A stretch of DNA of 64,000 bases from Stenotrophomonas_A sp035629025 (GCA_035629025.1 DASPIU010000076.1:1-64000); one strand, 5' to 3'. Counted from the first letter of the stretch, positions 8,061-17,438 are shown. The notes: generated by a model not told the origin, from the letters alone. Numbers and translations are program-made.

Positions 8061-10888
8061 CAGCGGTTGCCTCCGGTGCGTGGCGAGCGCTGCGCCGGGT
8101 CAATCACGCCCTTGAGCGAACGCTGGGTCAGCGACGGCTTGACCGTGCCCATCATCGACAGCATCAGCATCACCGCGCCAAACACCACCAGGTAGACGCC
8201 GGTATCGAAGCCCATGGCGCTGGCCAGTTCCAGGGTGCCGATCAGCGGCAGTTGCAGTTCGGCGTGGCCGCTGGTGAGGAACGGCACGCCGAACAGCATC
8301 GAGGCCGCGCCGCTGGCCAATGCCACGGCCAGGCCGACGCCGATCAGCCGCACGTAGTCGAAACCAAAACGCGATTCCACCGAGGCCGCGCCCAGCACCA
8401 CGTATTGCATCAGCAGCGGCACCGCCAGCACCAGGCCGGCAATGAAGCCGCCACCGGGTGCGTTGTGGCCGCGCAGGAACAGGAACACCGAGACGGTCAG
8501 GATCAGCGGGAACATGATCTGGGTCAGGTCCGCCGGCACCGGCAGCCGCAGCGGCGGGCCCGGCATCACTTTTTCCGGCGCCATGCGCGCGCGCCGCAGC
8601 AGGGCATGCACGACCAGCCCGGCGATCGCGAACACGGTGATCTCGCCAAAGGTATCGAAGCCGCGGAAGTCCACCAGGATCACGTTGACCACGTTGTAGC
8701 CATAGGCTTCGGGCAGGGCGCGCGCCAGCATCTCGCCGGCCATGGTGCGGCTGGGGCGGGTCATCAGTACATAGGCCAGTGCGGCCAGGCCGCCGCCGCA
8801 GGCGATAGCGATCACTGCGTCGCGTGCGCGCCGCAGCCGGCTGCGTTCCGCTGGCGATGTGCTGGGCAGGTAGTTCATCGCCAGCAGCATCAGCGCCAGG
8901 GTGACCATCTCCACCAGCAGCTGGGTCAGCGCCAGATCCGGTGCCGACAGGAACACGAACACCAGGCTCACCGCCAGGCCGGTGCCGCCAATCACCAGCA
9001 CCGCGAGCAGGCGCTGCCGGTGCAGATACAGGCCACCCAGTGCGCAGGCCACGAGCAGCACCCACAGCGCCCAGCCCAGCGCCGGGATCGGCTGCGACGC
9101 CTGCCACGGCGGCAGCGCGTCGGCGCCGATGAAAGGCGCCGCACCTACCGCCAGCGCTGCCAGCACCAGCAGCAGCAACATCCGCTGCATGCGCCCGTCG
9201 ACGATGAAATCGGTGAAGCGCGAGGCCAGCGCCGACAACGCGTCCAGCTGCCACTGGAACAACCAGCGGCCCTGCGAGCGCGACACCACCGCATGCAGGT
9301 CCAGCAGCCAGCGCAGGCCGAAGTACAGTGCCACGCCACCGACCACGCCGGCCGCGCTCAGCGCCAGCGGCCAGCTCAGGCCATGCCATATCGCCAGGTC
9401 GTAGTCCGGCATCTGCGGGCCGAGGATCGCCCCCGCAGCCACGCGCAGCACCGGCGCGACGGTCAGCGCCGGGGCCACGCCGACGGCCACGCAGGCCGCC
9501 ACCAGCACCGCGACCGGGATGCGCATCCAGCGCGGTGGCTCGTGCGGGGTGTGGTCCAGATCGCGCGGGCCCTGACCGAAGAAGGTGTCGTGCACGAAGC
9601 GCAGGCTGTAGGCCACGCCGAGCACGCCTGCCAGCAGCGCAGCGATGGTGGTGGCGATGCGCATCGGTGCCGGCGCCTCGGTCTCCAGCGCCACGGCAAA
9701 GAACATTTCCTTGGACAGGAAGCCGTTGAGCAGCGGAATGCCGGCCATCGCCAGCGAAGCAACGATCGCCAGCGCGCTGGTGTAGGGCAGGTAGCGCCGC
9801 AGGTTGCCGAGGCGGCGCATGTCGCGGGTGCCGGTTTCGTGGTCGATGATGCCGGCGGCCATGAACAGCGAGGCCTTGAACACGGCGTGGTTGAGGATGT
9901 GGAACACACCGGCGACCACCGCCATCGGCGTGGACAGGCCGAACAGCATGGTGATCAGGCCCAGGTGCGAAATCGTCGAATAGGCCAGCAGGCCCTTCAG
10001 ATCATGCTGGAAGATCGCGAACCAGGCGCCGAGCAGCAAGGTCAGCGCGCCGATGCCGCTGACGGTGTAGAAGAACAGCTCGCTGCCGGCCAGCGCCGGG
10101 TGCAGGCGCGCCAGCAGGAACACGCCGGCCTTCACCATCGTGGCCGAGTGCAGGTAGGCCGACACCGGGGTAGGCGCGGCCATTGCCTGCGGCAGCCAGA
10201 ACTGGAACGGGAACTGCGCGCTCTTGGTGAAGATGCCGACGAGCACCAGCATCAGCGCGGCCGGGTACAGCGGGCTGGCGCGCAATGCCTGGCCCGAGGC
10301 CAGCACCACGTCCAGGTCGTAGCTGCCGACGGCGCGGCCGATCAGCAGCACGCCGCCGAGCAGGGCCAGGCCGCCGCCGCTGGTGATCACCAGCGCCATG
10401 CGCGCGCCTTCGCGCGCGTCGCTGCGATGGGTCCAGAAGCCGATCAGCAGGAACGAGGCCAGGCTGGTGAGTTCCCAGAACACGATCAGCAGGATCAGGT
10501 TGCTGGCCAGCACCAGGCCCAGCATCGCGCCCATGAACAGCAGCAGGAAGGCGAAGAAGCGCGCGGCGCTGTCTTCTCGGCTCAGGTAATAGCGTGCATA
10601 CAGCACCACCAGCGCGCCGATGCCCAGCACCAGCATGGCGAACATCCACGACAGGCCATCCAGGCGCAGCGCGAATCCCAGGCCAACCTGCGGCAGCCAC
10701 GCATGTTCGCCGCGCACCACGTGGCCGGCAAACACGGCCGGTGCCAGCCATGCCAGCAGCAGCAGGCCGAGTACCGGCGCGGCGCCGGTCAGCCAGGCGA
10801 TGCGCGCGCGCGGCTGCGCGCGCAGCGAGGCGACCGCCGCGGCGGCCAGGAACGGCAGCGCCAGCAGGATTTCGAGAAACGGGATCAT
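8060..10888 (-). CDS. mrpA: Mrp/Pha-type Na+/H+ antiporter subunit A fused to subunit B
   Basis: 942 aa, first gene of the operon. The NuoL-like MrpA part holds the antiporter core (LLIVFWELTSLASFLLIGFW; TKSAQFPFQFWLPQAMAAPTPVSAYLHSATMVKAGVFLLARLHP), followed by extra C-terminal helices. From about residue 780 it continues into a complete MrpB-like domain (RGHNAPGGGFIAGLV, FLTSGHAELQLPLIGTLELASAMGFDTGVYLVVFGAVM). MrpA alone is normally near 800 aa with a separate mrpB; the fused form is known from PhaAB-type (group 2) systems. The complex exchanges cytosolic Na+ or K+ for H+ and supports pH and salt tolerance. Confidence 0.95.
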   Translation of the reverse strand: MIPFLEILLALPFLAAAAVASLRAQPRARIAWLTGAAPVLGLLLLAWLAPAVFAGHVVRGEHAWLPQVGLGFALRLDGLSWMFAMLVLGIGALVVLYARYYLSREDSAARFFAFLLLFMGAMLGLVLASNLILLIVFWELTSLASFLLIGFWTHRSDAREGARMALVITSGGGLALLGGVLLIGRAVGSYDLDVVLASGQALRASPLYPAALMLVLVGIFTKSAQFPFQFWLPQAMAAPTPVSAYLHSATMVKAGVFLLARLHPALAGSELFFYTVSGIGALTLLLGAWFAIFQHDLKGLLAYSTISHLGLITMLFGLSTPMAVVAGVFHILNHAVFKASLFMAAGIIDHETGTRDMRRLGNLRRYLPYTSALAIVASLAMAGIPLLNGFLSKEMFFAVALETEAPAPMRIATTIAALLAGVLGVAYSLRFVHDTFFGQGPRDLDHTPHEPPRWMRIPVAVLVAACVAVGVAPALTVAPVLRVAAGAILGPQMPDYDLAIWHGLSWPLALSAAGVVGGVALYFGLRWLLDLHAVVSRSQGRWLFQWQLDALSALASRFTDFIVDGRMQRMLLLLVLAALAVGAAPFIGADALPPWQASQPIPALGWALWVLLVACALGGLYLHRQRLLAVLVIGGTGLAVSLVFVFLSAPDLALTQLLVEMVTLALMLLAMNYLPSTSPAERSRLRRARDAVIAIACGGGLAALAYVLMTRPSRTMAGEMLARALPEAYGYNVVNVILVDFRGFDTFGEITVFAIAGLVVHALLRRARMAPEKVMPGPPLRLPVPADLTQIMFPLILTVSVFLFLRGHNAPGGGFIAGLVLAVPLLMQYVVLGAASVESRFGFDYVRLIGVGLAVALASGAASMLFGVPFLTSGHAELQLPLIGTLELASAMGFDTGVYLVVFGAVMLMLSMMGTVKPSLTQRSLKGVIDPAQRSPRTGGNR

Positions 10889-11008
10889 GCAGGGATCGGG
10901 CCTTGCAACGGGCGAGTCACGAGCAGTGACCCGAGTCTAGCAGGCCCTCGCCGCGGCGCCGTCCCGGAATGAACAGGCTGTTGGGTTTGCCCCTGCGGCG
11001 ATGGCCGG

Positions 11009-11974
11009 CTATGCACTCATCTGCGTCTGGGCTTGTGTCTCGGCTTGTGTCTCGGCTTGTGTTTCGGCCTGTGCGTCGGCCTTGCCGCGGTCGCGCACGA
11101 ACAGCGTGTCGGTCTGCACGGTGTTGAGGATGCGCCCGGCCACGTCGCCGAGCAGCAGGCCAGTCAGTGCGCTGCGGCCGTGTCCGCCGACCACGACCAG
11201 TTCGGTGTCGTGATCGCGCACATAGTCGCGCAGCAGGCGCGCCGGGTCGCCTTCGGCAATCACCGTTTCGAGGATGCCGCGCAGGCCGGTGGGCAGGCCC
11301 AGGCCGTCGAGGCTGGCATGCAACGCGGCGCGCGCGCGTTCCTGCGCCTGAGCCCTGGCGGCAGCCGCGTGCGCGTCGCGCTGGCCCAGGCGCGAGACCT
11401 GGAAGCCATGCAACGCGGTCAGCGCGACCGGTTCGCCGAGCAGGTCCAGGGCCACGCGCAGCGCGCGCGCCGCGGTGGCCGAGGCATCGCTGGCCCAGGC
11501 CATGCTGCGGTACGGCCCATGCACGCGCCGGTGTACCACCAGCAGCGGCAGCGTGGAGTGCCGCGCCAGCCAGGCCACCGATGAACCCAGATGCGGCTGG
11601 GTGAACAAGGCATTGCGCGCGACGCCGGCCACGATCAGGCCGCAGTCGCAGGCCTGCGCCACGCGCAGCAGCGCCGGCCCGACCGCGCCGCTTTCCACGT
11701 GCACATCGAGGTCCACGTTGTTGACCTCCAGGTCGCGGCGCAGGCGTTGTTCGACCAGTTGTGCGAGCAAGGCGGGGCGCTGCCACGGTGGCGTGCCGGT
11801 AATGGCGTCGTGGAAATCCAGCTCCTGCAGCGAAGGCAGCACGGTGGCCACCACCAGGCGGGCTCGCCATTGCCGTGCCAGTTGCACGGCACGGTCGAAG
11901 GCGCGGTCGCCACGGGCACTGAGGTCAGTGGCCAGCAGCAGCGAAGAGGGCGGAACGACGGCAACGTCGGACAT
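11009..11974 (-). CDS. Universal stress protein, tandem UspA domains
   Basis: 321 aa with two UspA folds: residues about 9-150 (SSLLLATDLSARGDRAFDRAVQLARQW) and about 155-300. The second holds an ATP-binding-like loop GGHGRSALTGLLLGD, with D where S/T is usual; the first lacks the GxxG step, so nucleotide binding may differ between halves. The C-terminus is an unusual Ala-Glu-Thr-Gln repeat tail encoded by 12-bp direct repeats. I start it at the ATG at 11974; the open frame upstream is an uninterrupted high-GC extension without homology. Divergent from the SDR gene. Confidence 0.9.
   Translation of the reverse strand: MSDVAVVPPSSLLLATDLSARGDRAFDRAVQLARQWRARLVVATVLPSLQELDFHDAITGTPPWQRPALLAQLVEQRLRRDLEVNNVDLDVHVESGAVGPALLRVAQACDCGLIVAGVARNALFTQPHLGSSVAWLARHSTLPLLVVHRRVHGPYRSMAWASDASATAARALRVALDLLGEPVALTALHGFQVSRLGQRDAHAAAARAQAQERARAALHASLDGLGLPTGLRGILETVIAEGDPARLLRDYVRDHDTELVVVGGHGRSALTGLLLGDVAGRILNTVQTDTLFVRDRGKADAQAETQAETQAETQAQTQMSA
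11018..11077. repeat. 12-bp tandem repeat coding the AETQ tail of the universal stress protein
   Basis: Units GGCTTGTGTCTC at 11030-11041 and 11042-11053, GGCTTGTGTTTC at 11054-11065 and GGCCTGTGCGTC at 11066-11077, with a looser unit before them. On the minus strand these encode (A/Q)-E-T-Q repeats just before the stop codon. Confidence 0.9.
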
Positions 11975-12043
11975 CTCTGCTCTCCGTGAGGATGCTGACG
12001 CCAGTCTACGCCGCCGGGCGGGAGGCACCGTTATCATGGCGCG

Positions 12044-12970
12044 ATGACGATCACGCCTTCGCCCCTTGTTCCGGATTCTCCGCGCCATGCCTGGGTGTTC
12101 GGTGGCAGCGGGCAGATCGGCGAACGCGTCTTGCAGCGCCTGCTGGCGCGCGGTTGCGAGGTCACGGCCTGGTCGCGGCAGCCGCGCGCGGCTCAGCCCG
12201 GCCTGCAATGGCGGCAAGGCGGACTGGACGAAGCCGGCGCGGTGCCCGAGGGCGTCGATGCGGTCTTCAGTTGCGGCCCGCTGGACCATTTCGCGCGCTG
12301 GTTCCAGGCCCAGGCGGGCGCGCCGGCGCGCGTGGTCGCGTTTGGCTCGACCAGCGTCGAAGTGAAGGCCGATTCGGCCGATGCCGGCGAGCGCGACGTG
12401 GCGCGGCGCCTGGCCGAAGCCGAAACCCAGCTGTTTGCGAGCGCGGCGGCGCGCGGCACGGCGGCCACGGTGCTGCGGCCGACGCTGGTCTATGGCGCGG
12501 GCCGCGATGCGACCTTGAGCGTGATCGCGGCCATGGCACGCCGCCACGGCTTCTTCGTGCTGCCACGCGCCGCGGCCGGGCTGCGCCAGCCGGTACACGT
12601 GGAGGACCTGGCCGACGCGGCGCTGCTGGCCTGGGCGGCACCGGCCACGTTCCAGCGCGCTTATGCAGTCGGCGGTGGCGAAGTGCTGGGCTATGGCGAG
12701 ATGGTGGCGCGCGTGCTGCAGGCGTTGTCGCCCCCAGCGCGATTGCATCGCGTGCCGACGCCGCTGTTCGCCGCGGCCTTGTGGCTGGCGCACGCCGCCG
12801 GACGTCTGCGCGGCCTCAATGCGCAAGCGCTGCAGCGGATGCGCGCGGACCTGGTGTTCGACCTGGGCCCGGCGCAGCGCGATTTCGGTTATGCGCCGCG
12901 CCGCTTCGCCCCGGATGCGCGCGCGCTGGGCCTGGCCGCGGACGCGGCGCCAGGCATGGCGCCAGCCTGA
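12044..12970 (+). CDS. NAD(P)-dependent SDR/epimerase-type oxidoreductase
   Basis: 308 aa extended-SDR-like protein. The Rossmann motif GGSGQIGERVLQRLL lies at residues 20-34, followed by a beta-strand and R/S residues (VTAWSRQP) that suit NADP(H). Later strands VVAFGSTSV and VLRPTLVYGAGRD correspond to the catalytic-domain strands, but no clear YxxxK is visible, so it may be an atypical SDR. Substrate unknown. Confidence 0.75.
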   Translation: MTITPSPLVPDSPRHAWVFGGSGQIGERVLQRLLARGCEVTAWSRQPRAAQPGLQWRQGGLDEAGAVPEGVDAVFSCGPLDHFARWFQAQAGAPARVVAFGSTSVEVKADSADAGERDVARRLAEAETQLFASAAARGTAATVLRPTLVYGAGRDATLSVIAAMARRHGFFVLPRAAAGLRQPVHVEDLADAALLAWAAPATFQRAYAVGGGEVLGYGEMVARVLQALSPPARLHRVPTPLFAAALWLAHAAGRLRGLNAQALQRMRADLVFDLGPAQRDFGYAPRRFAPDARALGLAADAAPGMAPA

Positions 12971-12974
12971 AGGC

Positions 12975-13451
12975 TCAGTAGCGCCAGCCCATGCGCCGAT
13001 AGAACTTGGCCAGCACCCAGGCCGGGCCTATCAGCAGATACACCAGGTCGGTGAGAAAGCTCGGCTTCCGGCCTTCGTACTTGTGCCCGATGAACTGCGC
13101 GATCCAGGCGACCACGAACACGCCAATCGCCAGCCACAGCAGGTTGCCCAGGCCAAGGCGCATTTCCAGCAGGCGGCACAGGCAACCGCAGAAGAAGAAC
13201 ACCGCGAGCATGCCCAGGCCCAGGCGCCGCGACTGGCGGTTGTAGAACATCCATGCGCCGAACATCGCCAGCGCGGCCCAGATGCCACTGCGCAGCAGGG
13301 TGCCGCCGACCGGCACGCACCACAGCAGGGCCACGACCGACCACAGGATGGCCGGCACCGCGACGAGGTGGATGCGCTGGTTGAGCGGGTTGCGGTGGTC
13401 GCTGGAATAGCTGGCAAAGTAGCGGTCCAGCGGGCGCGCGGCGGTGTCCAT
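12975..13451 (-). CDS. Mpo1-like (DUF962) membrane protein
   Basis: 158 aa. The N-terminus RYFASYSSDHRNPLNQRIHLVAVPAILWSV carries the conserved His and Asn pattern of the DUF962/Mpo1 family, followed by several hydrophobic helices and WIAQFIGHKYEGRKPSFLTDLVYLLIGPAWVLAKF. Yeast Mpo1 is a dioxygenase acting on 2-hydroxy fatty acids; whether the bacterial protein does this is not shown. It ends 4 bases from the convergent SDR gene. Confidence 0.85.
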   Translation of the reverse strand: MDTAARPLDRYFASYSSDHRNPLNQRIHLVAVPAILWSVVALLWCVPVGGTLLRSGIWAALAMFGAWMFYNRQSRRLGLGMLAVFFFCGCLCRLLEMRLGLGNLLWLAIGVFVVAWIAQFIGHKYEGRKPSFLTDLVYLLIGPAWVLAKFYRRMGWRY

Positions 13452-13477
13452 GTTCCCTCCCAGGAATGCGATGCGCC

Positions 13478-14419
13478 TCAGTCGATGGAGATGCCGGCCA
13501 GGCGTTGCAGGGCTTCGGCGTACTTGGCGCGGGTGCGTTCGATGACTTCCGCCGGCAGCGCCGGGCCCGGTGCGGTCTTGTTCCAGTCCAGGGTTTCCAG
13601 GTAGTCGCGGACGAACTGCTTGTCGTAGCTCGGCGGGCTGGTACCCACTTCGTACTGATCAGCCGGCCAGTAGCGCGAGGAATCGGGCGTCAGCATCTCG
13701 TCCATGATGTACAGGCGGCCGTCGGCATCGGTGCCGAACTCGAACTTGGTGTCGGCCAGCAGGATGCCGCGCTCGGCGGCGTAGTCGGCGGCGAAGCGGT
13801 AGATGCGCAGTGTGGCATCGCGCACGCGCTCGGCCAGTTCGGCGCCGACGGTCTTGACCATGGCGTCGAAGTCGATGTTCTCGTCGTGGTCGCCAACCGC
13901 GGCCTTGGTCGACGGGGTGAAGATCGGCTCGTCCAGCTTTTCGGCCTGGCGCAGGCCGTCGCGCAGTTCAATGCCGCTGACCTTGCCAGTGCGCTGGTAG
14001 TCCTTCCAGCCGCTGCCGATCAGGTAGCCACGGGCAATGGCTTCCACGGGCACCGGCTTGAGCTTGCGCGTCACCACCGCACGCCTGGCGTACAGCGCCG
14101 CATCCACGCCGGCCGGCAGCACGCTGGCCACGTCGATGCCGGTGAGGTGGTTGGGCATCAGGTGCTCGGTCTTCTTGAACCAGAAGTTGGAGACCTGGCA
14201 CAGCATCTCGCCCTTGCCGGGGATCGGGTCGGGCAGGACCACGTCGAAGGCCGAGAGACGGTCGGTGGCGACCATCAGCAGGTAGTCGCCCGCTGAGGCC
14301 GCGTTGGCCTGGGCGTCGGCGGGCAGGCGCTCGCGGGGGATATCGAACACATCGCGGACCTTGCCGCGGTGACGCAAGGGCAGGCCGGGGAGATCGGATT
14401 GCAACAGCGTGGTCGACAC
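13478..14419 (-). CDS. purC: Phosphoribosylaminoimidazole-succinocarboxamide synthase
   Basis: 313 aa SAICAR synthetase, joining CAIR and aspartate in de novo purine synthesis. The family landmarks are present: RGKVRDVFDI at the ATP site, SAFDVVLPDPIPGKGEML, EAIARGYLIGSGWKDYQRTG, and MDEMLTPDSSRYWP. I choose the GTG at 14419 (M-STTLLQSDL) because AGGAG lies five bases before it; the GTG at 14425 directly abuts that AGGAG. It is a single gene with its own upstream region. Confidence 0.95.
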   Translation of the reverse strand: MSTTLLQSDLPGLPLRHRGKVRDVFDIPRERLPADAQANAASAGDYLLMVATDRLSAFDVVLPDPIPGKGEMLCQVSNFWFKKTEHLMPNHLTGIDVASVLPAGVDAALYARRAVVTRKLKPVPVEAIARGYLIGSGWKDYQRTGKVSGIELRDGLRQAEKLDEPIFTPSTKAAVGDHDENIDFDAMVKTVGAELAERVRDATLRIYRFAADYAAERGILLADTKFEFGTDADGRLYIMDEMLTPDSSRYWPADQYEVGTSPPSYDKQFVRDYLETLDWNKTAPGPALPAEVIERTRAKYAEALQRLAGISID

Positions 14420-14641
14420 AGGCACTCCTAAGGACTTCGCATGGCGCTGTCCCCGGGACCCGTCGGGCCCGCGGACGGCAGCGGGCCGCGTAGTGTACGG
14501 CGCTTCCGGGCCGGATGCGTGCTAGCCGCCGGGGCATCTGGCCGCGGCCGGCGGCGCCTGCCCGCGGCCCTGATCGGAGCGGCCCGGCGGGGCGCGCTGG
14601 CGTAGAATTGCCGGCCCTGTCCCGCCCCCGACGAAGCCTGC

Positions 14642-14971
14642 ATGCGCTGGTACGGAAAACTGCTGGGTTTCATCGCTGGTGCGCTGCTGTTCCGGGCCAA
14701 TCCGCTGTTTGGCGCGCTGGTCGGCCTGCTGCTGGGGCACGCGGTGGACCGCGGCTGGTTCAGCAGCGAGCGCGACGACCCCTATCGCGAGCTGGGCCTG
14801 ACCGCCGAGGCCACCGCCACCGAGATCGACCTGGCCTATCGCCGCCTGATGTCCCAGAACCACCCCGACAAGCTCGCCGGGGCCGCGCCGGAACTGCGCC
14901 AGCAGGCCGAAGAGCGCAGCCGCCGCATCAACGCCGCCTACGACCGCATCCAGCGCCGCCGCCGGCGCTGA
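14642..14971 (+). CDS. Membrane-anchored J-domain protein
   Basis: 109 aa. An N-terminal glycine-rich hydrophobic segment (LLGFIAGALLF...FGALVGLLLG) resembles the DjlA membrane anchor, and a C-terminal J domain holds the HPD motif (SQNHPDKL) that stimulates DnaK ATPase. Unlike full DjlA it lacks a central TerB-like domain. It lies 17 bp upstream of rpe on the same strand. Confidence 0.87.
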   Translation: MRWYGKLLGFIAGALLFRANPLFGALVGLLLGHAVDRGWFSSERDDPYRELGLTAEATATEIDLAYRRLMSQNHPDKLAGAAPELRQQAEERSRRINAAYDRIQRRRRR

Positions 14972-14988
14972 CCTTCCCGGAGACCACC

Positions 14989-15660
14989 ATGTCCGACTGC
15001 ATCCTCGCCCCCTCCATCCTCTCGGCTGACTTCGCGCGGCTGGGCGAGGAGGTCGACAACGTGCTGGCCGCCGGCGCCGACTGGGTGCACTTCGACGTGA
15101 TGGACAACCACTACGTGCCCAACCTGACCATCGGCCCGATGGTCTGCCAGGCGCTGCGCAAGCATGGCGTCACCGCGCCGATCGACGTGCACCTGATGGT
15201 CGAGCCGGTGGACCGCATCGTCCCGGATTTCGCCGAGGCCGGCGCCACCTACATCAGCTTCCACCCGGAGGCCAGCCGCCACGTGCACCGCACCATCCAG
15301 CTGATCAAGTCGCATGGCTGCAAGGCCGGCCTGGTGCTCAACCCGGCCACGCCGGTGGACTTCCTCGACTGGGTGCTGGAAGACCTGGACATGGTGCTGC
15401 TGATGTCGGTCAACCCCGGCTTCGGCGGCCAGGCCTTCATTCCGGCCACGCTGGACAAGCTGCGCGCGGTGCGGCGCAAGATCGACGCCCTCGGCAAGCC
15501 GGTGCGCCTGGAGATCGACGGCGGGGTCAAGGCCGACAACATCGGCCAGATCGCCGCCGCCGGCGCCGATACCTTCGTCGCCGGGTCGGCGATCTTCAAT
15601 GCGCCCGACTACGCCGAGGTCATCGGCAAGATGCGCGCGGCCGTGGCGGCGGTGCGATGA
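14989..15660 (+). CDS. rpe: Ribulose-phosphate 3-epimerase
   Basis: 223 aa TIM-barrel enzyme interconverting ribulose-5-phosphate and xylulose-5-phosphate. Signature stretches: LAPSILSADFARLGEEV, HFDVMDNHYVPNLTIGPMV, HLMVEPVD, MSVNPGFGGQAFIP and EIDGGVKADNI. The ATG at 14989 follows CGGAGACCACC. The last 4 bases overlap the start of the acetyltransferase gene. Confidence 0.97.
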   Translation: MSDCILAPSILSADFARLGEEVDNVLAAGADWVHFDVMDNHYVPNLTIGPMVCQALRKHGVTAPIDVHLMVEPVDRIVPDFAEAGATYISFHPEASRHVHRTIQLIKSHGCKAGLVLNPATPVDFLDWVLEDLDMVLLMSVNPGFGGQAFIPATLDKLRAVRRKIDALGKPVRLEIDGGVKADNIGQIAAAGADTFVAGSAIFNAPDYAEVIGKMRAAVAAVR

Positions 15661-16166
15661 GCGCCGCGGCCCTGCGCATCCGCGCGGCCACCGCCGACGA
15701 CGCGCCGCTGCTGCACGAACTGGTCACCGCCCTGGCCGTGTACGAGCGCGAGCCCGACGCGGTCAAGGCCAGCGTCGAAGACCTGCGCGCGAGCCTGTTC
15801 GGCCCCGGCGCCACCGCGCATGCGCTGATCTGCGAGCGCGCCGATGACGGGCACGCCGGCGAGGCGATCGGTTTTGCCGTGTACTTCTTCAACTACTCGA
15901 CCTGGCTTGGCCGCAATGGCCTGTACCTGGAAGACCTGTTCGTGCGCCCCGAACACCGCGGGCGCGGCGCCGGCCTGGCACTGCTGCGGCATCTGGCCGG
16001 CGTGGCGGTGGAGCGCGGCTGCGGCCGCTTTGAATGGGCGGTGCTGGACTGGAACCAGCCGGCGATCGACTTCTATCGCGCCGCGGGCGCGCGGCCGATG
16101 GACGAATGGACGGTGTACCGGATGGACGGACAGGCCCTGCGCGACTTCGCCGCTGGCGGCCGCTGA
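15657..16166 (+). CDS. GNAT-family N-acetyltransferase (diamine acetyltransferase-like)
   Basis: 169 aa with the acetyl-CoA pyrophosphate loop LYLEDLFVRPEHRGRGAGLALLRHL and the C-terminal strand GRFEWAVLDWNQPAIDFYRAAGARPMDEWTVYRM. The overall pattern resembles spermidine/thialysine N-acetyltransferases, but the substrate is a guess. Its ATG overlaps the rpe stop (ATGA), so the two are cotranslated. Confidence 0.85.
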   Translation: MSAAALRIRAATADDAPLLHELVTALAVYEREPDAVKASVEDLRASLFGPGATAHALICERADDGHAGEAIGFAVYFFNYSTWLGRNGLYLEDLFVRPEHRGRGAGLALLRHLAGVAVERGCGRFEWAVLDWNQPAIDFYRAAGARPMDEWTVYRMDGQALRDFAAGGR

Positions 16167-16496
16167 GGCCGCGGACCACAGCGTTCGCCGCGCCGACCGG
16201 TGCCGGGGGAGGGGCCGGCTCGCCGATCGACGCGGACGCGCGCCGCTTTTGAAGTGCGCCACGGGAGAGAGGTCGTGGCGCCTTGCTCGTGGAGCGGCCG
16301 CTGCGGCCGCCCCGGAAGATTGGAGGCTGATCCTGCCTCCGCCCGTCGTCCCTGCTATGGCCTTCCACGCTACGCCGCCTCGATGACATCCCGGTGACAC
16401 GGCGGCACGCACTGCAACCGGCCTTGAATGCGTTCACGGCCGTGCCATCGCCCGCTTGCTAGCGTGCCGGCACGACCCCACGAACGGAACGACCGC
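16167..16496. other. 330-bp gap before the YegS-like kinase gene
   Basis: No supported gene. It contains a GC-rich self-complementary stretch around 16293-16312 (GCGGCCGC-T-GCGGCCGC) that could form a hairpin and end the rpe-acetyltransferase transcript, although no T-run follows. No clear promoter was identified. Confidence 0.4.
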
Positions 16497-17438
16497 ATGC
16501 AGGCAGCGCGCTGGCGACTGATCCTCAACGGCAAGGCTGCCGGCAACGATGCAGTGCGCGAAGCCGTGGCCCATTGGCGCGAACGCGGCATCCACCTGGA
16601 CGTGCGCGTCACCTGGGAGGGTGGCGATGCCGAGCGCCATGTTGCCGAGGCGATCGCCGATGGCGTCGATACGGTGATCGCCGGCGGCGGCGACGGCACG
16701 CTCAGCGAGGTCGCGACCACGCTGGCGCATCGCGAGGAGGCCGCCACGGCACTGCCCACGCTGGGCCTGGTGCCGCTGGGCACGGCCAATGACTTTGCCG
16801 GTGCCGCCGGTATCCCGACCGAGCCGATGGAAGCGCTGCAACTGGTCGCCGAACGCGAGGCCGCGCCCATCGACCTGCTGCGCATCCGCACGCACGATGT
16901 CGTGAACTGGTGCGCCAACGTCGCCAGCGGCGGCTTCGGCACGCAGGTCACGGTGGAAACCGACGATGGCCTGAAGGAACTGCTTGGCGGCCTGGCCTAC
17001 CTGGTCACCGGCCTGTCGCGGCTGGGCCGCATCGACCCGGTGCAGGCGCGCCTGCGCGGCCCGGACTTCGCCTGGGAAGGCGGCTTCATCGCGCTGGGCC
17101 TGGGCAATGGCCGCCATGCCGGCGGCGGCCAGGCGCTGTGCCCGGACGCGCTGGTCGACGATGGCCTGCTCGATGTGACCATCATCCCCGAGCTCGGCGG
17201 TGAAGTGGCCGCCACGCTCGGCGCACTGGTCACCGGTGGCAAGCAGGCGGCGCTGGAGCGGGTGGCGGTGCGGCGGCGCCTGCCATGGCTGGAAATCCAG
17301 GCCGATGCCCCGCTGACCTTGAACCTGGACGGCGAGCCGGTGGAGGCCAGCGCCTTCCATGTCGAATGCGTGCGCCATCGCCTGCGCATGCATCTGCCGG
17401 CGCAGTGCCCGCTGCTGAGCGCGGCCGCCGCGGACTGA
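16497..17438 (+). CDS. yegS: YegS-like lipid kinase
   Basis: 313 aa diacylglycerol-kinase-family protein. The catalytic glycine-rich loop VIAGGGDGTLSEVATTL (near residues 60-75), VPLGTANDFAGAAGIP, and the C-terminal DGLLDVTIIPE and LNLDGEPVEA stretches match YegS. E. coli YegS phosphorylates phosphatidylglycerol in vitro. The start is the ATG at 16497; an in-frame upstream start at 16428 gives no homology. Confidence 0.9.
   Translation: MQAARWRLILNGKAAGNDAVREAVAHWRERGIHLDVRVTWEGGDAERHVAEAIADGVDTVIAGGGDGTLSEVATTLAHREEAATALPTLGLVPLGTANDFAGAAGIPTEPMEALQLVAEREAAPIDLLRIRTHDVVNWCANVASGGFGTQVTVETDDGLKELLGGLAYLVTGLSRLGRIDPVQARLRGPDFAWEGGFIALGLGNGRHAGGGQALCPDALVDDGLLDVTIIPELGGEVAATLGALVTGGKQAALERVAVRRRLPWLEIQADAPLTLNLDGEPVEASAFHVECVRHRLRMHLPAQCPLLSAAAAD

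Noticed and set aside
10916..10930. GTCAC-GAGCA-GTGAC inverted repeat upstream of mrpA
   Set aside because: Only 5-bp arms, no second copy in the window and no regulator gene nearby; too weak to call an operator.
8252..10972. A 906-codon plus-strand open frame opposite mrpA
   Set aside because: Composition (Gln/His/Arg-rich) and lack of any start signal mark it as a shadow of the mrpA codon pattern.
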